Shown: positions 15,036-22,467, counted from the first letter of the stretch. The stretch is 31,619 bases of DNA from Patescibacteria group bacterium (GCA_018818235.1 JAHISE010000098.1:1-31619); one strand, 5' to 3'. Translations and numbers: made by a program. Notes: generated by a model not told the origin, from the letters alone.

Positions 15036-15249
15036 TATTCCAGTAATCCAGGTCAAGAAGCTAATAAGAATACTCAGTAAAGTGGGATATACGGTAGACG
15101 AAAGCAAGGGGAAAGGTTCACATGCAAAGTTATATGGATTTGATGGTTCGAGTATCACAATTCCAAAAACCCTTAATTCTCCAAGAGTGAGAAGCTCAAT
15201 TGCTAAATATCTAATTAAACAGGGGACAAATATTGATAAGATTTTTTAG
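15028..15249 (+). CDS. HicA-type mRNA interferase toxin
   Basis: This 73-aa protein has the typical small HicA dsRBD-like fold. VKKLIRILSKVGYTVDESKG is the family helix-strand pattern, GSHAKLYG carries the catalytic histidine, and SSITIPKTLNSPRVRSSIAK and ILKQ-like KYLIKQ follow the family's final strand and helix. HicA cleaves mRNA when free of HicB. I chose ATG 15028, eight bases inside the upstream antitoxin gene, because upstream residues in this frame are not HicA-like. The pair forms a plausible type II toxin-antitoxin unit. Confidence 0.85.
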   Translation: MPSIPVIQVKKLIRILSKVGYTVDESKGKGSHAKLYGFDGSSITIPKTLNSPRVRSSIAKYLIKQGTNIDKIF

Positions 15250-15280
15250 TAGAAATCATTAAAACAATTCTCTATATAAT

Positions 15281-15901
15281 ATGCAAAACTCCACTCCAAA
15301 ATCCATCTGGAACTCACGGTACAAGAAGTATAAGCATTACACACATCCACATGTAGATTTTACGCTGAAATCTTATGAATATATTAAGGACATTCCGAAT
15401 TGTAGACTTCTTGATATTGGATGTGGAGACGGAAGGGATTCAATATTCTTCGCAGAAAAAGGCATCGATGTAACTGCTATTGATTTTGCCGAAGAAGCCA
15501 TTGAACAGATAAATGCAGATCATTCTAGTATTAATGCTCGTGTAATGGACATTACAGAGATGAAATTTCCGGATGATTCTTTCGACGTAGTCTATGCACA
15601 TCTGACATTACATTATTTTGATGACGAAACTACAGAGAAAATAATTAAAAATATCTATCGAATGTTAAAGAAGGATGGGTACTTTTTTATTAAATGCAAG
15701 TCCGTAAAAGATTCTTTATATGGCAAGGGTGAAAAAGTCGGAGAAGATATGTATAAATCTGATCATGTTAGACATTTCTTTTCCGAAGAGTATATGAAAG
15801 AAAAGCTTAAGAATTTCGAGATAGTTAATCTTCAAAGTATTACCAGATCGTACGATGACAAAACATCCTCATTTGTTGAGGCTGTTGCCATTAAGGATTG
15901 A
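15281..15901 (+). CDS. Class I SAM-dependent methyltransferase
   Basis: The 206-aa protein has the SAM-binding motif I LLDIGCGDGRDSIFFAEKG (about 43-61), motif II VTAIDFAEEAIEQ and post-I acidic loop, and motif IV-like FDVVYAHLTLHYF. It most resembles small-molecule methyltransferases of the Methyltransf_25/TehB type; the substrate is unknown. It begins 31 bp after the toxin gene and may be transcribed with it. A TATAAT directly abuts its ATG (15275-15280), too close for a normal promoter of this start. Its 3' end overlaps the convergent B3/4 gene by 11 bp. Confidence 0.88.
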   Translation: MQNSTPKSIWNSRYKKYKHYTHPHVDFTLKSYEYIKDIPNCRLLDIGCGDGRDSIFFAEKGIDVTAIDFAEEAIEQINADHSSINARVMDITEMKFPDDSFDVVYAHLTLHYFDDETTEKIIKNIYRMLKKDGYFFIKCKSVKDSLYGKGEKVGEDMYKSDHVRHFFSEEYMKEKLKNFEIVNLQSITRSYDDKTSSFVEAVAIKD

Positions 15902-16598
15902 TTTGCAATTCTGAATTATCTTTATCCAAAACCTCCACCCTAACCCCCGCCCCACAATACTTCTCCAACATCTCGCTGACCTCATCAAGAGCTTTATCCA
16001 AGTCCCCTCTTGTGAATGGTGGAAATCCTTCTATTACCACAACTGCATTCTTAGTCCCCTCATCAGTGCGAGTACGATCCCCTTCTCTCCAATTTAATTT
16101 TCTGCAGATAACTCCTCTGTCATCTTTGTAAACAAGTTCACCTTCATCTGGTGGATCTTCTTCGTCTGTTCCTATTAATGCAAATGATTCGGTTCCATCC
16201 GCATAATCGAGCCTGATGTCACCTTCACACTTGTCCGTATCCTCAGCACCGGCACATACAACGTATCTCATCGAAATTACGTTATAAATGTCCACAAGAG
16301 GGTTAATTGAGGGTAACTGCCCGCCCTTTAGAACTCTTTTAACCAAAGCCTGAGCCGAGGGAGCAAATTTATTGGGGTTGCTACCGAATTTTCTGTGGGC
16401 TTCTTGTAATGCTGCAAGGTTGGGGTGTTCCCGGAAGGTTTCCAGATCAATTGTGTTTCTGATACGAGCTTCTTCGGATCTGAGCATTTCCGTGACTTCA
16501 GGGAATGAGCCTGAATTATCTGCGTTTTTGACGACGATTACGCCGATTGCGAGATTGGGGTAGTTTTCGAAAACGGTTGGGGAGATGGTGAAGTTCAT
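15891..16598 (-). CDS. B3/4-domain protein (PheRS beta-like tRNA-editing fold)
   Basis: The 235-aa protein looks like a free-standing B3/4 domain, the editing fold of the beta subunit of phenylalanyl-tRNA synthetase. Seen are the N-terminal YPNLAIGVIVVKNADN strand, the KFGSNPNKFAPSAQALVKRV region, the LPSINPLVDIYNVISMRYVV block and FALIGTDEEDPPDEGELVYKD. Free-standing family members are suspected to bind or edit amino acids or mischarged tRNA; this is family knowledge and not shown here. The gene is transcribed leftward, and the region upstream of it contains the structured RNA candidate and that candidate's terminator. Confidence 0.82.
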   Translation of the reverse strand: MNFTISPTVFENYPNLAIGVIVVKNADNSGSFPEVTEMLRSEEARIRNTIDLETFREHPNLAALQEAHRKFGSNPNKFAPSAQALVKRVLKGGQLPSINPLVDIYNVISMRYVVCAGAEDTDKCEGDIRLDYADGTESFALIGTDEEDPPDEGELVYKDDRGVICRKLNWREGDRTRTDEGTKNAVVVIEGFPPFTRGDLDKALDEVSEMLEKYCGAGVRVEVLDKDNSELQINP

Positions 16599-16672
16599 AC
16601 ACGCAATATTATTGAATATTTAAATAATACGAAAGCATTGACCAAAGATAATTCTGATAATTACAAATCCAT

Positions 16673-16724
16673 GTGTAAAAGGCTGCGCATCTTTGCTTTT
16701 TAATTAAATCAGAGATGTGCAGCC
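16673..16724 (-). terminator. Strong hairpin terminator of the RNA locus
   Basis: On the minus strand GGCTGCACATCTCTG (16724-16710) pairs with CAAAGATGCGCAGCC (16695-16681), about 13 of 15 bp, with an AT-rich loop, and is followed by TTTT at 16680-16677. The plus-strand side lacks a T-run, which supports the minus orientation. Confidence 0.75.
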
Positions 16725-17102
16725 TTATGAGCTGCTTGTTTCCGTTCCATTTTTTTAGAAAGGAGTGTTGTGAGTCTGATTTTTTCGTGACATACCATAC
16801 TGCAAAACGTCAAGGTTCCCGTTCCTGTCTCTTAAGGAGTACGTGCCTATGTCGAAAATCTCTGGTTGGCTGCTGAGAAGCAGCGAGATCGAAGAAGGTT
16901 GAACCGCGAAGAACAAGGTTCAGAGAGCTCCCATTGGCGCGAGCGTGGGGCTTGATCTCCCCCCAAAGACAATTTGAAACGCAAATAGGTAAGGTTAACC
17001 CAAGCTCCATCACAAGGAGCTCCGGAGAGCATGGCACTCTTCGTAAAGAATCGGCATGCCCCCCTTGTTCATTCGAGGAGGGCTCGATTTATTATGGTAT
17101 GT
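16673..17102 (-). ncRNA. Candidate large structured non-coding RNA of unrecognised family
   Basis: The 628-bp space between two minus-strand genes holds no credible protein gene but many helices. ACATACCATA (16790-16799) and TATGGTATGT (17093-17102) are perfectly complementary and would close a 313-nt domain. Within it are: a long stem with GCTGCT-GAGA-AGCAGC at its tip and flanking TCTC/GAGA and TCGA/TCGA pairs; TGAACC/GGTTCA; AGCTCCCA...TGGGGCT; AGCTCC/GGAGCT; and GCATG...TCTT-CGTA-AAGA...CATGC. I favour the minus strand because a promoter-like TTGAAG lies at 17133-17138 with AT-rich -10 candidates, and a terminator follows at 16673-16724. Some loops look GNRA-like only on the plus strand, so orientation is uncertain. 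I searched by eye for RNase P, tmRNA, SRP and 6S signatures and saw none. Confidence 0.55.
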
Positions 17103-17144
17103 TAATAATATAATTAGTTAGATGCTGGTTTTCTTCAACTAACT

Positions 17145-17219
17145 GTCACTGGTCGCTTGTCTCTGGTCACTGGTCCCGAGCGGGATGACCAGCGACAAGT
17201 GACTAGTGACCAGTGACCA
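17145..17219. repeat. GTCACTG-type heptad inverted repeat
   Basis: Left arm about 17145-17175 (TCACTGGTCGCTTGTCTCTG and onward) and right arm about 17187-17219 (GACCAGCGACAAGTGACTAG and onward) are near-perfect complements of about 30 bp around a short GC-rich loop. It lies 7 bp after the stop of the SPFH gene and may terminate it. Confidence 0.88.
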
Positions 17220-17226
17220 TCAAATT

Positions 17227-17967
17227 CTACTTCTTTACCAACCCCTCAATTGCCCTAAGAGCCTCTATCGGCACCATCCAAATAGTCGTATTGCTCTGAT
17301 CTGAACTAAGATCATTGATACTCTGCAAAGTACGCAAATGGAGTGCACCGGGCTGTGTAGAAAGAGTTTGAGCTGCTTCTGCCATATTACCTGCTGCTGC
17401 AACTTCGCCTTCTGAGTTAATAATAACTGCCTGCTTTTCGCGTTGGGCTTCGGCTACTTTTGCGATAGTTCTCTTTAAAGAATCCGGTAGGACAATATCT
17501 TTAAGCTCCACTGCCTGTACATCTATTCCCCATGCATCGGAGGCTGTATCGACGGTTAGTTTGATACCATCGGAGATTTCCTTCTTTTTTGAAAGTAGCT
17601 CATCCAGAGTAACTTCTCCAACTGCATTGCGCATTGTGGTTTGTGCCAGCTGGGAAACTGCGTGAAAGTAATTCTCGACTTCAATCACTGCCTTGCGTGC
17701 ATCCAGCACTTTGTAATAAATAACTGCATTGATTCTGATAGGAATATTATCGCGTGTAATTGCTTCCTGATCGGGTACGTCAACCGCCTTAACGCGCACA
17801 TCTACTTTTATAAGCCTTTGGAAAATCGGAACTATAATTTTCCAACCGGGATTCCATGTACCTTGGAACTTTCCCATAATGAGGACCACTCCCCTCTCGT
17901 ACTGATTAATCTGACGGATAAAAGAAAGAATAATAATTATCGCGGCGGGGTAGAACCAGAGGGACAT
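17227..17967 (-). CDS. SPFH/Band 7 (stomatin-like) membrane protein
   Basis: This 246-aa protein has an N-terminal membrane segment (about 3-20) and the stomatin/prohibitin signature: INQYERGVVLIMGKFQGTWN, PGWKIIVPIFQRLIKVDVRV, then DNIPIRINAVIYYKV and VGEVTLDELLSKKKEI. A coiled-coil-prone stretch, AEAQREKQAVIINSEGEVAA, follows, as in slipin proteins. Such proteins form large membrane-bound oligomers that organise lipid domains and regulate proteases. No NfeD protease partner lies beside it. Upstream on the minus strand a TATTAT box sits about 25 nt before the ATG. Confidence 0.93.
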   Translation of the reverse strand: MSLWFYPAAIIIILSFIRQINQYERGVVLIMGKFQGTWNPGWKIIVPIFQRLIKVDVRVKAVDVPDQEAITRDNIPIRINAVIYYKVLDARKAVIEVENYFHAVSQLAQTTMRNAVGEVTLDELLSKKKEISDGIKLTVDTASDAWGIDVQAVELKDIVLPDSLKRTIAKVAEAQREKQAVIINSEGEVAAAGNMAEAAQTLSTQPGALHLRTLQSINDLSSDQSNTTIWMVPIEALRAIEGLVKK

Positions 17968-18020
17968 AATAGAAGGGGGGAAAATCGATCATATAATACC
18001 TGAATTAAATTGGTTGTTAA

Positions 18021-18096
18021 TTAGTTTACTCGTTTTCTGGTTTGATCGTTTTCTAGTTTATAAAGAGAAACTAGTAAACGAGTAAACTAGCAAACG
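18021..18096. repeat. CGTTTACT-type octamer inverted repeat
   Basis: The left arm (18021-18060, TTAGTTTACTCGTTTTCTGG and onward) and right arm (18066-18096, GAAACTAGTAAACGAGTAAA and onward) are complementary and built of degenerate 8-mers. It lies between the divergent SPFH gene and the next plus-strand gene. Confidence 0.85.
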
Positions 18097-18144
18097 GAAA
18101 TTTTGCAATACATTCTTAAGTTCAAGAGCAAATATAGAGGTAAA

Positions 18145-18537
18145 ATGCTATCCATTATGGAACTTTACACATTCGCTTACATCACCGGCATTCTGGAGCT
18201 CCTATTCGGCATCCCATTGCTTTTATCAGGAGCCAAGACCGCACAGTTTATTAAAAAGTTCATGACCAATGATTTGGCCATTCGAACCTTTGGTGGCGTT
18301 ATTGTAGTCATCTGCGCACTGGCTCTGTTAAACGACTGGTCGATAGGTAGTGACACGGCAGGTCTTATTCGCCTTGTTGCATGGCTTGGCTTGATAAAAG
18401 GAGTGTTTGCAAGTTGGTGGCCGGAGGTACTGGCAAACAACGCAAAGTTACTCACCAATAGCTCCTTTAGACCAGTTGCTGCAATTGCTGTCTTGGTAAT
18501 AGGTGTGTTTATGCTTTGGGGGGCAACTTTGGTATAA
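18145..18537 (+). CDS. Hypothetical four-helix membrane protein, 130 aa
   Basis: Family not recognised. Four hydrophobic segments are visible, at about residues 7-25, 43-62, 69-92 and 108-128 when counted from the chosen start. I chose ATG 18145 because AGAGG lies about 5 nt upstream and a TATAGA box just before it. An in-frame TTG at 18103 overlaps the end of the octamer repeat and is unlikely. ATG 18157 is also possible. No charged catalytic residues stand out. The product may be a small membrane protein of the DoxX-like size class, but the sequence does not prove it. Confidence 0.7.
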   Translation: MLSIMELYTFAYITGILELLFGIPLLLSGAKTAQFIKKFMTNDLAIRTFGGVIVVICALALLNDWSIGSDTAGLIRLVAWLGLIKGVFASWWPEVLANNAKLLTNSSFRPVAAIAVLVIGVFMLWGATLV

Positions 18538-18575
18538 GGGATCAGAAGATTAAGAGGAACCAGAGGATTGATATT

Positions 18576-18648
18576 TGAGTATTGGAATACTGGAACATTG
18601 GGCAACAGTGTTTGTGAGTCCCAATATTCCTATATTCCAGTATTCTAT
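18576..18648. repeat. AGTATTGG/CCAATATT-type octamer inverted repeat
   Basis: Left arm about 18576-18601 (GAGTATTGGAATACTGGAAC) and right arm about 18620-18648 (CCCAATATTCCTATATTCCA) are complementary and made of 8-mers. It lies between two plus-strand genes. Confidence 0.85.
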
Positions 18649-18717
18649 TATTCCTATGATTTTTTTAAGTGGTTAATAATACCAAATTTTGCTACAATAG
18701 AGCTACATACAAACAAT

Positions 18718-19083
18718 ATGTCCATAACCATTTTCATCGACGTCTTCAATGCAAATCTGGAATATGTAAGTACATTCATTGCTGCCATACTTGGATATGT
18801 TGGAATCAGTATCATTTTGTATGGATCTGCAAAAGGTATTGTTGAGTTTGTTTTCGGATTCTTTGATCACGAAAAACACATTCCTCACATACGAATTGAA
18901 CTCGCTAAGCATTTATCGCTAGGGCTCGAATTTTTTGTTGGAAAAGATATGATCGGAACAATTGTAAATCCTTCATGGGATGAACTCGGTAAGCTGGGAG
19001 CAATAATTGCACTTAGAACGGTGATTGCACTGTTTTTGGATTATGAGCTGAAGAAGATGGAGGGGGGTGATAGTGTTGGATAA
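18718..19083 (+). CDS. DUF1622 family membrane protein
   Basis: The 121-aa protein matches the DUF1622 layout. Helix 1 is at about residues 13-40 (YVGISIILYGSAKGIVEFVF). Next comes the conserved block HIRIELAKHLSLGLEFFVGK, then DMIGTIVNPSWDELGKLGAI and a final helix, ALRTVIALFLDYELKKME. The family is a small, widespread group of membrane proteins of unknown function. I chose ATG 18718; an in-frame TTG 150 bp upstream falls in the repeat. A TACAAT box at about 18692-18697 would give a leader of about 14 nt. The gene ends before a heptad inverted repeat. Confidence 0.88.
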   Translation: MSITIFIDVFNANLEYVSTFIAAILGYVGISIILYGSAKGIVEFVFGFFDHEKHIPHIRIELAKHLSLGLEFFVGKDMIGTIVNPSWDELGKLGAIIALRTVIALFLDYELKKMEGGDSVG

Positions 19084-19112
19084 GTAGTCCCCTGCCAATG
19101 GAACAACTTGGT

Positions 19113-19189
19113 GTCGCTAGTCGCTCGTCACTGGTCACTAGTCTTCTCTGCAATTGGACCAGCGACCAGCGACCAGTGACCAGTGACCA
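19113..19189. repeat. GTCACTG-type heptad inverted repeat
   Basis: Left arm 19113-19143 (GTCGCTAGTCGCTCGTCACT and onward) and right arm about 19157-19189 (GACCAGCGACCAGCGACCAG and onward) are complementary; the loop includes TTCTCTGCAATT. It lies 30 bp after the DUF1622 gene. The gap from 19190 to 19287 is AT-rich with a TATAAC box near 19255. Confidence 0.88.
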
Positions 19190-19287
19190 TTAAGTTATAT
19201 ATTTAACAAAGATAAATTCAAAAAGTTCAATTAAATATTCATATATACCACTTGATATAACCGGTGAACGCCCGTACACTTAAAAAC

Positions 19288-19527
19288 ATGGAAACAAAAG
19301 ATAAAAATCAAAGGCAACACTCCCCTACTTCGAGTGTCATTGTTGACTGGTCAACTGCATGTGATGCAAATCCGGAAGGTATGATTGAATGGCTAAAGCA
19401 ATATCCTCGCAAAGGAGATATACATGTGTATCTTCCCTCAATCTCCAGACGAGCACAGTTGCCAAGGCTAAGAAGTACTCTGCAGGGTCTGGGATGTACT
19501 GTTACTGCAGTAAAAAATTATGCTTAA
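19288..19527 (+). CDS. Hypothetical small protein, 79 aa
   Basis: Not recognised. The sequence starts with a short lysine/glutamine-rich tail, then VIVDWSTACDANPEGMIEWL, a serine- and arginine-rich segment (LPSISRRAQLPRLRSTLQGL) and CTVTAVKNYA. It could be a small alpha/beta domain (strand-helix-strand), but no known motif is visible. ATG 19288 was chosen over GTG 19264, which lies only a few bases after the TATAAC box. The gene precedes a lipoprotein gene by 21 bp. Confidence 0.6.
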   Translation: METKDKNQRQHSPTSSVIVDWSTACDANPEGMIEWLKQYPRKGDIHVYLPSISRRAQLPRLRSTLQGLGCTVTAVKNYA

Positions 19528-19534
19528 AGTAAGA

Positions 19535-19549
19535 TATAATCAGTTTGTA
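19535..19549 (+). promoter_or_regulatory. TATAAT box giving a near-leaderless lipoprotein mRNA
   Basis: TATAAT (19535-19540) is 8 nt before ATG 19549, so the transcript probably starts about 2 nt before the start codon. No clear -35 is seen. Confidence 0.65.
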
Positions 19550-20031
19550 TGAAAAGAATAATATTTTTTACATCACTGATATTGCTTTCATCTTGCTTTT
19601 CAAAGGATTTACCGGCAGAGCAGTCGGAAACATCCGTACTACCACTTTACTCGCATGTTGAATGGTCGCATGCGAAAGATTCTCAGCGACTATTTGCTTA
19701 CGAAGGTACGGAGACGTTGGTAAGTGGATTGGAAACTTATGCGGTTTATGATGGAGATATGGAGGTGGAAGGTGAAATGATTGTTGATCGCTTTTGGGAA
19801 TATTTTCTGGCAGGAGATAGCCTTAAAAATCTTGGATATGAGGAAATATTTGTATTGGAAGAAGAATTTGACAGGCAATTTGTTGGGCTGCGAAATAAGG
19901 AAGGTAATATTATTCTGATCTCAAGTATTACAGATTTTGATTTTGTGGATGAATCGGAAGAGATTTATGAGTGTCCGTGTATTTTTACATTTAAGGTTTT
20001 TACGGATGATGAGAGGGTTCAGCTTAAATAA
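19549..20031 (+). CDS. Putative lipoprotein, 160 aa
   Basis: The N-terminus MKRIIFFTSLILLSSCFSKD is a classic type II signal peptide: basic n-region, hydrophobic core, lipobox LSSC with Cys16 as the lipidation site. The mature part is acidic and contains a YDGDMEVEGEMIVDRFWEYF stretch, then VLEEEFDRQFVGLRNKEGNI. No family is recognised. It should be anchored to the outer face of the cytoplasmic membrane. The last 20 residues (YECPCIFTFKVFTDDERVQL) contain a CPC motif. Confidence 0.78.
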   Translation: MKRIIFFTSLILLSSCFSKDLPAEQSETSVLPLYSHVEWSHAKDSQRLFAYEGTETLVSGLETYAVYDGDMEVEGEMIVDRFWEYFLAGDSLKNLGYEEIFVLEEEFDRQFVGLRNKEGNIILISSITDFDFVDESEEIYECPCIFTFKVFTDDERVQLK

Positions 20032-20063
20032 ACTCGTAACGGACGACAAAACGTCGTTCAGAT

Positions 20064-20083
20064 CAGCGATTTTCGAATCGCTG
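20064..20083. repeat. CAGCGA-type 20-nt hairpin
   Basis: CAGCGATT-TTCG-AATCGCTG is an 8-bp stem with a TTCG loop, followed by CTGCG. An identical copy lies at 22536-22555, and two covarying relatives at 22468-22487 and 22503-22522. A second small hairpin (ACGAC-AAAAC-GTCGT) precedes it. It sits between the convergent lipoprotein and tyrS genes and probably acts in termination. Confidence 0.85.
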
Positions 20084-20092
20084 CTGCGAATG

Positions 20093-21250
20093 TTATATAA
20101 TTATTTTGATTTGAATAAACTTCCTCTTCCCAACTTTATAAATCCCCTCTTCTGCTTCCGCCTTGATCGAGCCTATTGCTTTGTCATTCAACTTAACTCC
20201 TCCCTGTTCAATCAATCTCCTTGTTTCCGATTTGGATGTCACAAGCTTATTTTCAACCAAAACATCTATCAAAGCAGTCCCCTTCTTAACTTTAACTTCA
20301 GGCATATCGTCCGGATTCTCCTTATCCTTAAAAACCTTATCAAACGCTTCTGCTGCCTTTGTGGCAGCTTTCTCTCCGTGATATAAAGTGACAATTTCGT
20401 AGGCTAATCGGGCTTTTGCCTCTCTTGGTGAACTTCGAAGTATACTTTGAAGTTCATTCATAGGTACATCGGTGCAACATTCAAAGTAATCCCCCATCAG
20501 ATCGTCGTTGACTGACATTACTTTGCCAAACATATCATTTGGTTCATCATCAATGTAAATGCAATTGTCGTATGTTTTACTCATTTTTCTGCCGTCAGTT
20601 CCTTCAATAAGCTTGACCATGAGTACGAATTTTTCACGTTTTCCATATGCTTTGTGTAATGTTCGACCTACCAACATATTAAATTCCTGATCAGTAGCAC
20701 CAAGCTCGCAATCAACATCCAGATGAGCAGAGTCATATCCCTGAAAAAGCGGATACAATAACTCATTTACAAAAATTGGTTTACCTTCTTCTTCTCTTCG
20801 TTTAAACATATCGCGTTGCTCGATTTGTTGTTTTGTGAAGCAACTGGACATCCTAAGAATTTCAGCAGGCGTAAGCTTATCCAGCCATTCGTGGTTATAC
20901 ACAACCTTGATTTTTTTAAAATCCAGAACTTTGCCGGCCTGCTTTTTATAATTCTTAAAATTCTCTTCAACTTGTTCTTTTGTTAATGCTGAGCGCATCT
21001 CATCGCGCCCTGATGGATCACCAATCATTGCGGTAAAACTTCCAATTAGAAATATAACTTCATGTCCTGCATCTGCAAATGCTTGTAGCTTACGCAAAGG
21101 AACTGTATGACCAATATGAAGTTTGCTTCCCGTTGGATCCACTCCATTATAAATTCGTATCGGTTTGCCGGACTTAAGCTTCTTTTTGGCAAGATCTTCA
21201 GGTATCACCTTCGCTACCGCACGAGTTAGGAGTTCATCAGAGTTTGACAT
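20093..21250 (-). CDS. tyrS: Tyrosyl-tRNA synthetase
   Basis: This class I aminoacyl-tRNA synthetase charges tRNA-Tyr. The 385-aa protein has IYNGVDPTGSKLHIGHTVPL with the HIGH motif at 45-48, the second signature GTDGRKMSKTYDN with KMSKT at 222-226 (the usual last serine is Thr), and a C-terminal S4 RNA-binding domain (about 322-383, LVENKLVTSKSETRRLIEQG). The DQEFNMLVGR segment is typical of the TyrS branch with GATDQ. Tryptophanyl synthetase is excluded by the S4 domain and the GxDPTG block. Its start codon overlaps the -35 of the divergent small gene. Confidence 0.95.
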   Translation of the reverse strand: MSNSDELLTRAVAKVIPEDLAKKKLKSGKPIRIYNGVDPTGSKLHIGHTVPLRKLQAFADAGHEVIFLIGSFTAMIGDPSGRDEMRSALTKEQVEENFKNYKKQAGKVLDFKKIKVVYNHEWLDKLTPAEILRMSSCFTKQQIEQRDMFKRREEEGKPIFVNELLYPLFQGYDSAHLDVDCELGATDQEFNMLVGRTLHKAYGKREKFVLMVKLIEGTDGRKMSKTYDNCIYIDDEPNDMFGKVMSVNDDLMGDYFECCTDVPMNELQSILRSSPREAKARLAYEIVTLYHGEKAATKAAEAFDKVFKDKENPDDMPEVKVKKGTALIDVLVENKLVTSKSETRRLIEQGGVKLNDKAIGSIKAEAEEGIYKVGKRKFIQIKIII

Positions 21251-21273
21251 TGATAGAAGGATACCAGTAAATT
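21244..21273 (+). promoter_or_regulatory. Promoter of the 52-aa gene and rluD-like operon
   Basis: TTGACA (21244-21249), an 18-bp spacer and TAAATT (21268-21273) precede ATG 21282 by 8 nt, so the mRNA is nearly leaderless. The -35 shares bases with the tyrS start codon on the minus strand. Confidence 0.7.
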
Positions 21274-21281
21274 AAGAGAGT

Positions 21282-21440
21282 ATGAAGCAATTACCTCGTG
21301 CCAGAATCCTTCCAGAAACAGCTCTACCTGAAGATGAGCAAAGAGCAAGAGCAATAAAACCAGTTGTGGAAGCCAATGTGCCGCCACAATTAAAGGCTTT
21401 ATTTAAAAGATCTGCAGATAATGCTTACAAGAATCATTAA
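21282..21440 (+). CDS. Small conserved-context protein, 52 aa, translationally coupled to rluD-like gene
   Basis: This short gene begins ATG AAG CAA and encodes a 52-residue basic protein: MKQLPRARILPETALPEDEQ, then about 32 more residues ending in RSADNAYKNH. Its stop TAA shares one base with the following ATG (TAATG at 21438-21442), a strong sign of translational coupling. It has its own promoter between the divergent tyrS start and this ATG. No family is recognised. The proline-rich N-terminus suggests an unstructured protein or a partner of the pseudouridine synthase. Confidence 0.7.
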   Translation: MKQLPRARILPETALPEDEQRARAIKPVVEANVPPQLKALFKRSADNAYKNH

Positions 21441-22369
21441 TGGATAACTTCAGAGTCCAGCATCAAGCACGTCTTGATTCATTCCTTAGCTCAGCCAAAG
21501 GTGACTTAAGCCGTTCCAAAGCAAATAAGCTGATTAAAAGTGGTTCGGTTCAAGTTAATGGAAAGGTTATTAAAAAGGCCGCTTTCGTTTTAAAAGAAGA
21601 TGATCAAGTTTCAATTATCGGAGACATCCCAAAGGAATCAAAAAATGAATATGTACCAACAAATTTAAATCTGGAAATATTGTATGAGGATGATGCGTGT
21701 TTTGTGATAAACAAACCTGCGGGCATATCTGTTCATCCGGCAGCTACAATCGGAAAAGACGAAAAGACGATACTGAATGGAATTGCATATCTGTTTAAGA
21801 AGAAGGGTCTTAAGTTCTCCCCCGATGCTACCCTTGTTCATCGTTTGGATAAAGAAACTACAGGATGCCTTTTGATTGCAAAGACTCCGGAGGCACATGG
21901 CAAATTTCAAAAACAATTCGAAGAAAGAACCGTTAAGAAGTTTTATCTGACACTTGTTGCAGGAGTCCCCTCTCCTGCTCAGGCTCTTATTGACGCACCT
22001 ATCGGAAGGAATTTGATTAACCGTACCGTGATGTCACTTTTCAGAACCGGTAAAAGCAGAGCCGCCAAAACAACATACAAGACTCTAAAATCAACCGATG
22101 ATGCGGCGTTGCTTGAATGTGAATTGCATACGGGTAGAACTCATCAAATCAGAGTACATTTGAATTCAATAAATCATCCAATTCTGGGTGATCCAACATA
22201 TTGCACTAGTAAAAGTCAGGAAACCTCTGAAAAGTATGGTATTACAGGTCTTTGTCTTCATTCTCAGAAGCTGGAGTTTGATTCGTTGTATTCGGGGAAC
22301 AGAGTGAGGGTTGAGGCTCCGGTTCCTCAACATTTATTAGACACAATGGAAGAGCTTAGTGAAAAGTGA
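21440..22369 (+). CDS. RluD-family 23S rRNA pseudouridine synthase
   Basis: The 309-aa protein has an N-terminal S4 domain (about 9-65, RLDSFLSSAKGDLSRSKANK) and a pseudouridine synthase domain. The catalytic motif HRLDKETTGCLLIAKT has Asp137 as the nucleophile. The family blocks INKPAGISVHPA (90-101) and LHTGRTHQIRVHLNSINHPI are present. RluA/RluC/RluD enzymes isomerise uridines in rRNA, or tRNA in some cases; the exact target cannot be told. It follows the 52-aa gene with a 1-bp overlap. The last residues (LSEK and stop) are encoded by the first units of a heptad repeat arm, so the repeat overlaps the coding end. Confidence 0.93.
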   Translation: MDNFRVQHQARLDSFLSSAKGDLSRSKANKLIKSGSVQVNGKVIKKAAFVLKEDDQVSIIGDIPKESKNEYVPTNLNLEILYEDDACFVINKPAGISVHPAATIGKDEKTILNGIAYLFKKKGLKFSPDATLVHRLDKETTGCLLIAKTPEAHGKFQKQFEERTVKKFYLTLVAGVPSPAQALIDAPIGRNLINRTVMSLFRTGKSRAAKTTYKTLKSTDDAALLECELHTGRTHQIRVHLNSINHPILGDPTYCTSKSQETSEKYGITGLCLHSQKLEFDSLYSGNRVRVEAPVPQHLLDTMEELSEK

Positions 22370-22431
22370 ATAGTGAATAGTGAAAAGTTACTAAAGTGAC
22401 TCATGTTATCCGGACATTATTCACTATTAAC
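22358..22431. repeat. GTGAATA/TTCACTA-type heptad inverted repeat overlapping the rluD-like 3' end
   Basis: Left arm 22358-22389 (AGTGAAAAGTGAATAGTGAA and onward) begins inside the coding sequence. Right arm about 22414-22431 (TTATTCACTATTAACTA) is its complement. Confidence 0.8.
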
Positions 22432-22467
22432 TACCTGTGATGAGCTGATCAACACCGGGGTCCGCAG

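Noticed and set aside
16770..16790. Leader peptide (GTG AGT CTG ... TGA) after an AGGAG sequence
   Set aside because: Only six codons and on the strand opposite the favoured RNA; likely coincidence.
16810..17037. 75-aa and 61-aa minus-strand reading frames in the RNA locus
   Set aside because: Composition and overlap in two frames look like shadows of structured DNA; no start signals or family resemblance.
16790..17102. RNase P RNA, tmRNA, SRP RNA or glmS ribozyme
   Set aside because: None of the hallmark sequences (GAGGAAAGUC, tRNA-like end with GGTTCGAATCC, GGTCAGG/GGAAG loop, ribozyme core) was found on either strand; a very divergent form remains possible.
18568..18717. TTG-started N-terminal extension of the DUF1622 gene
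   Set aside because: The extension translates an octamer inverted repeat; ATG 18718 fits the family start.
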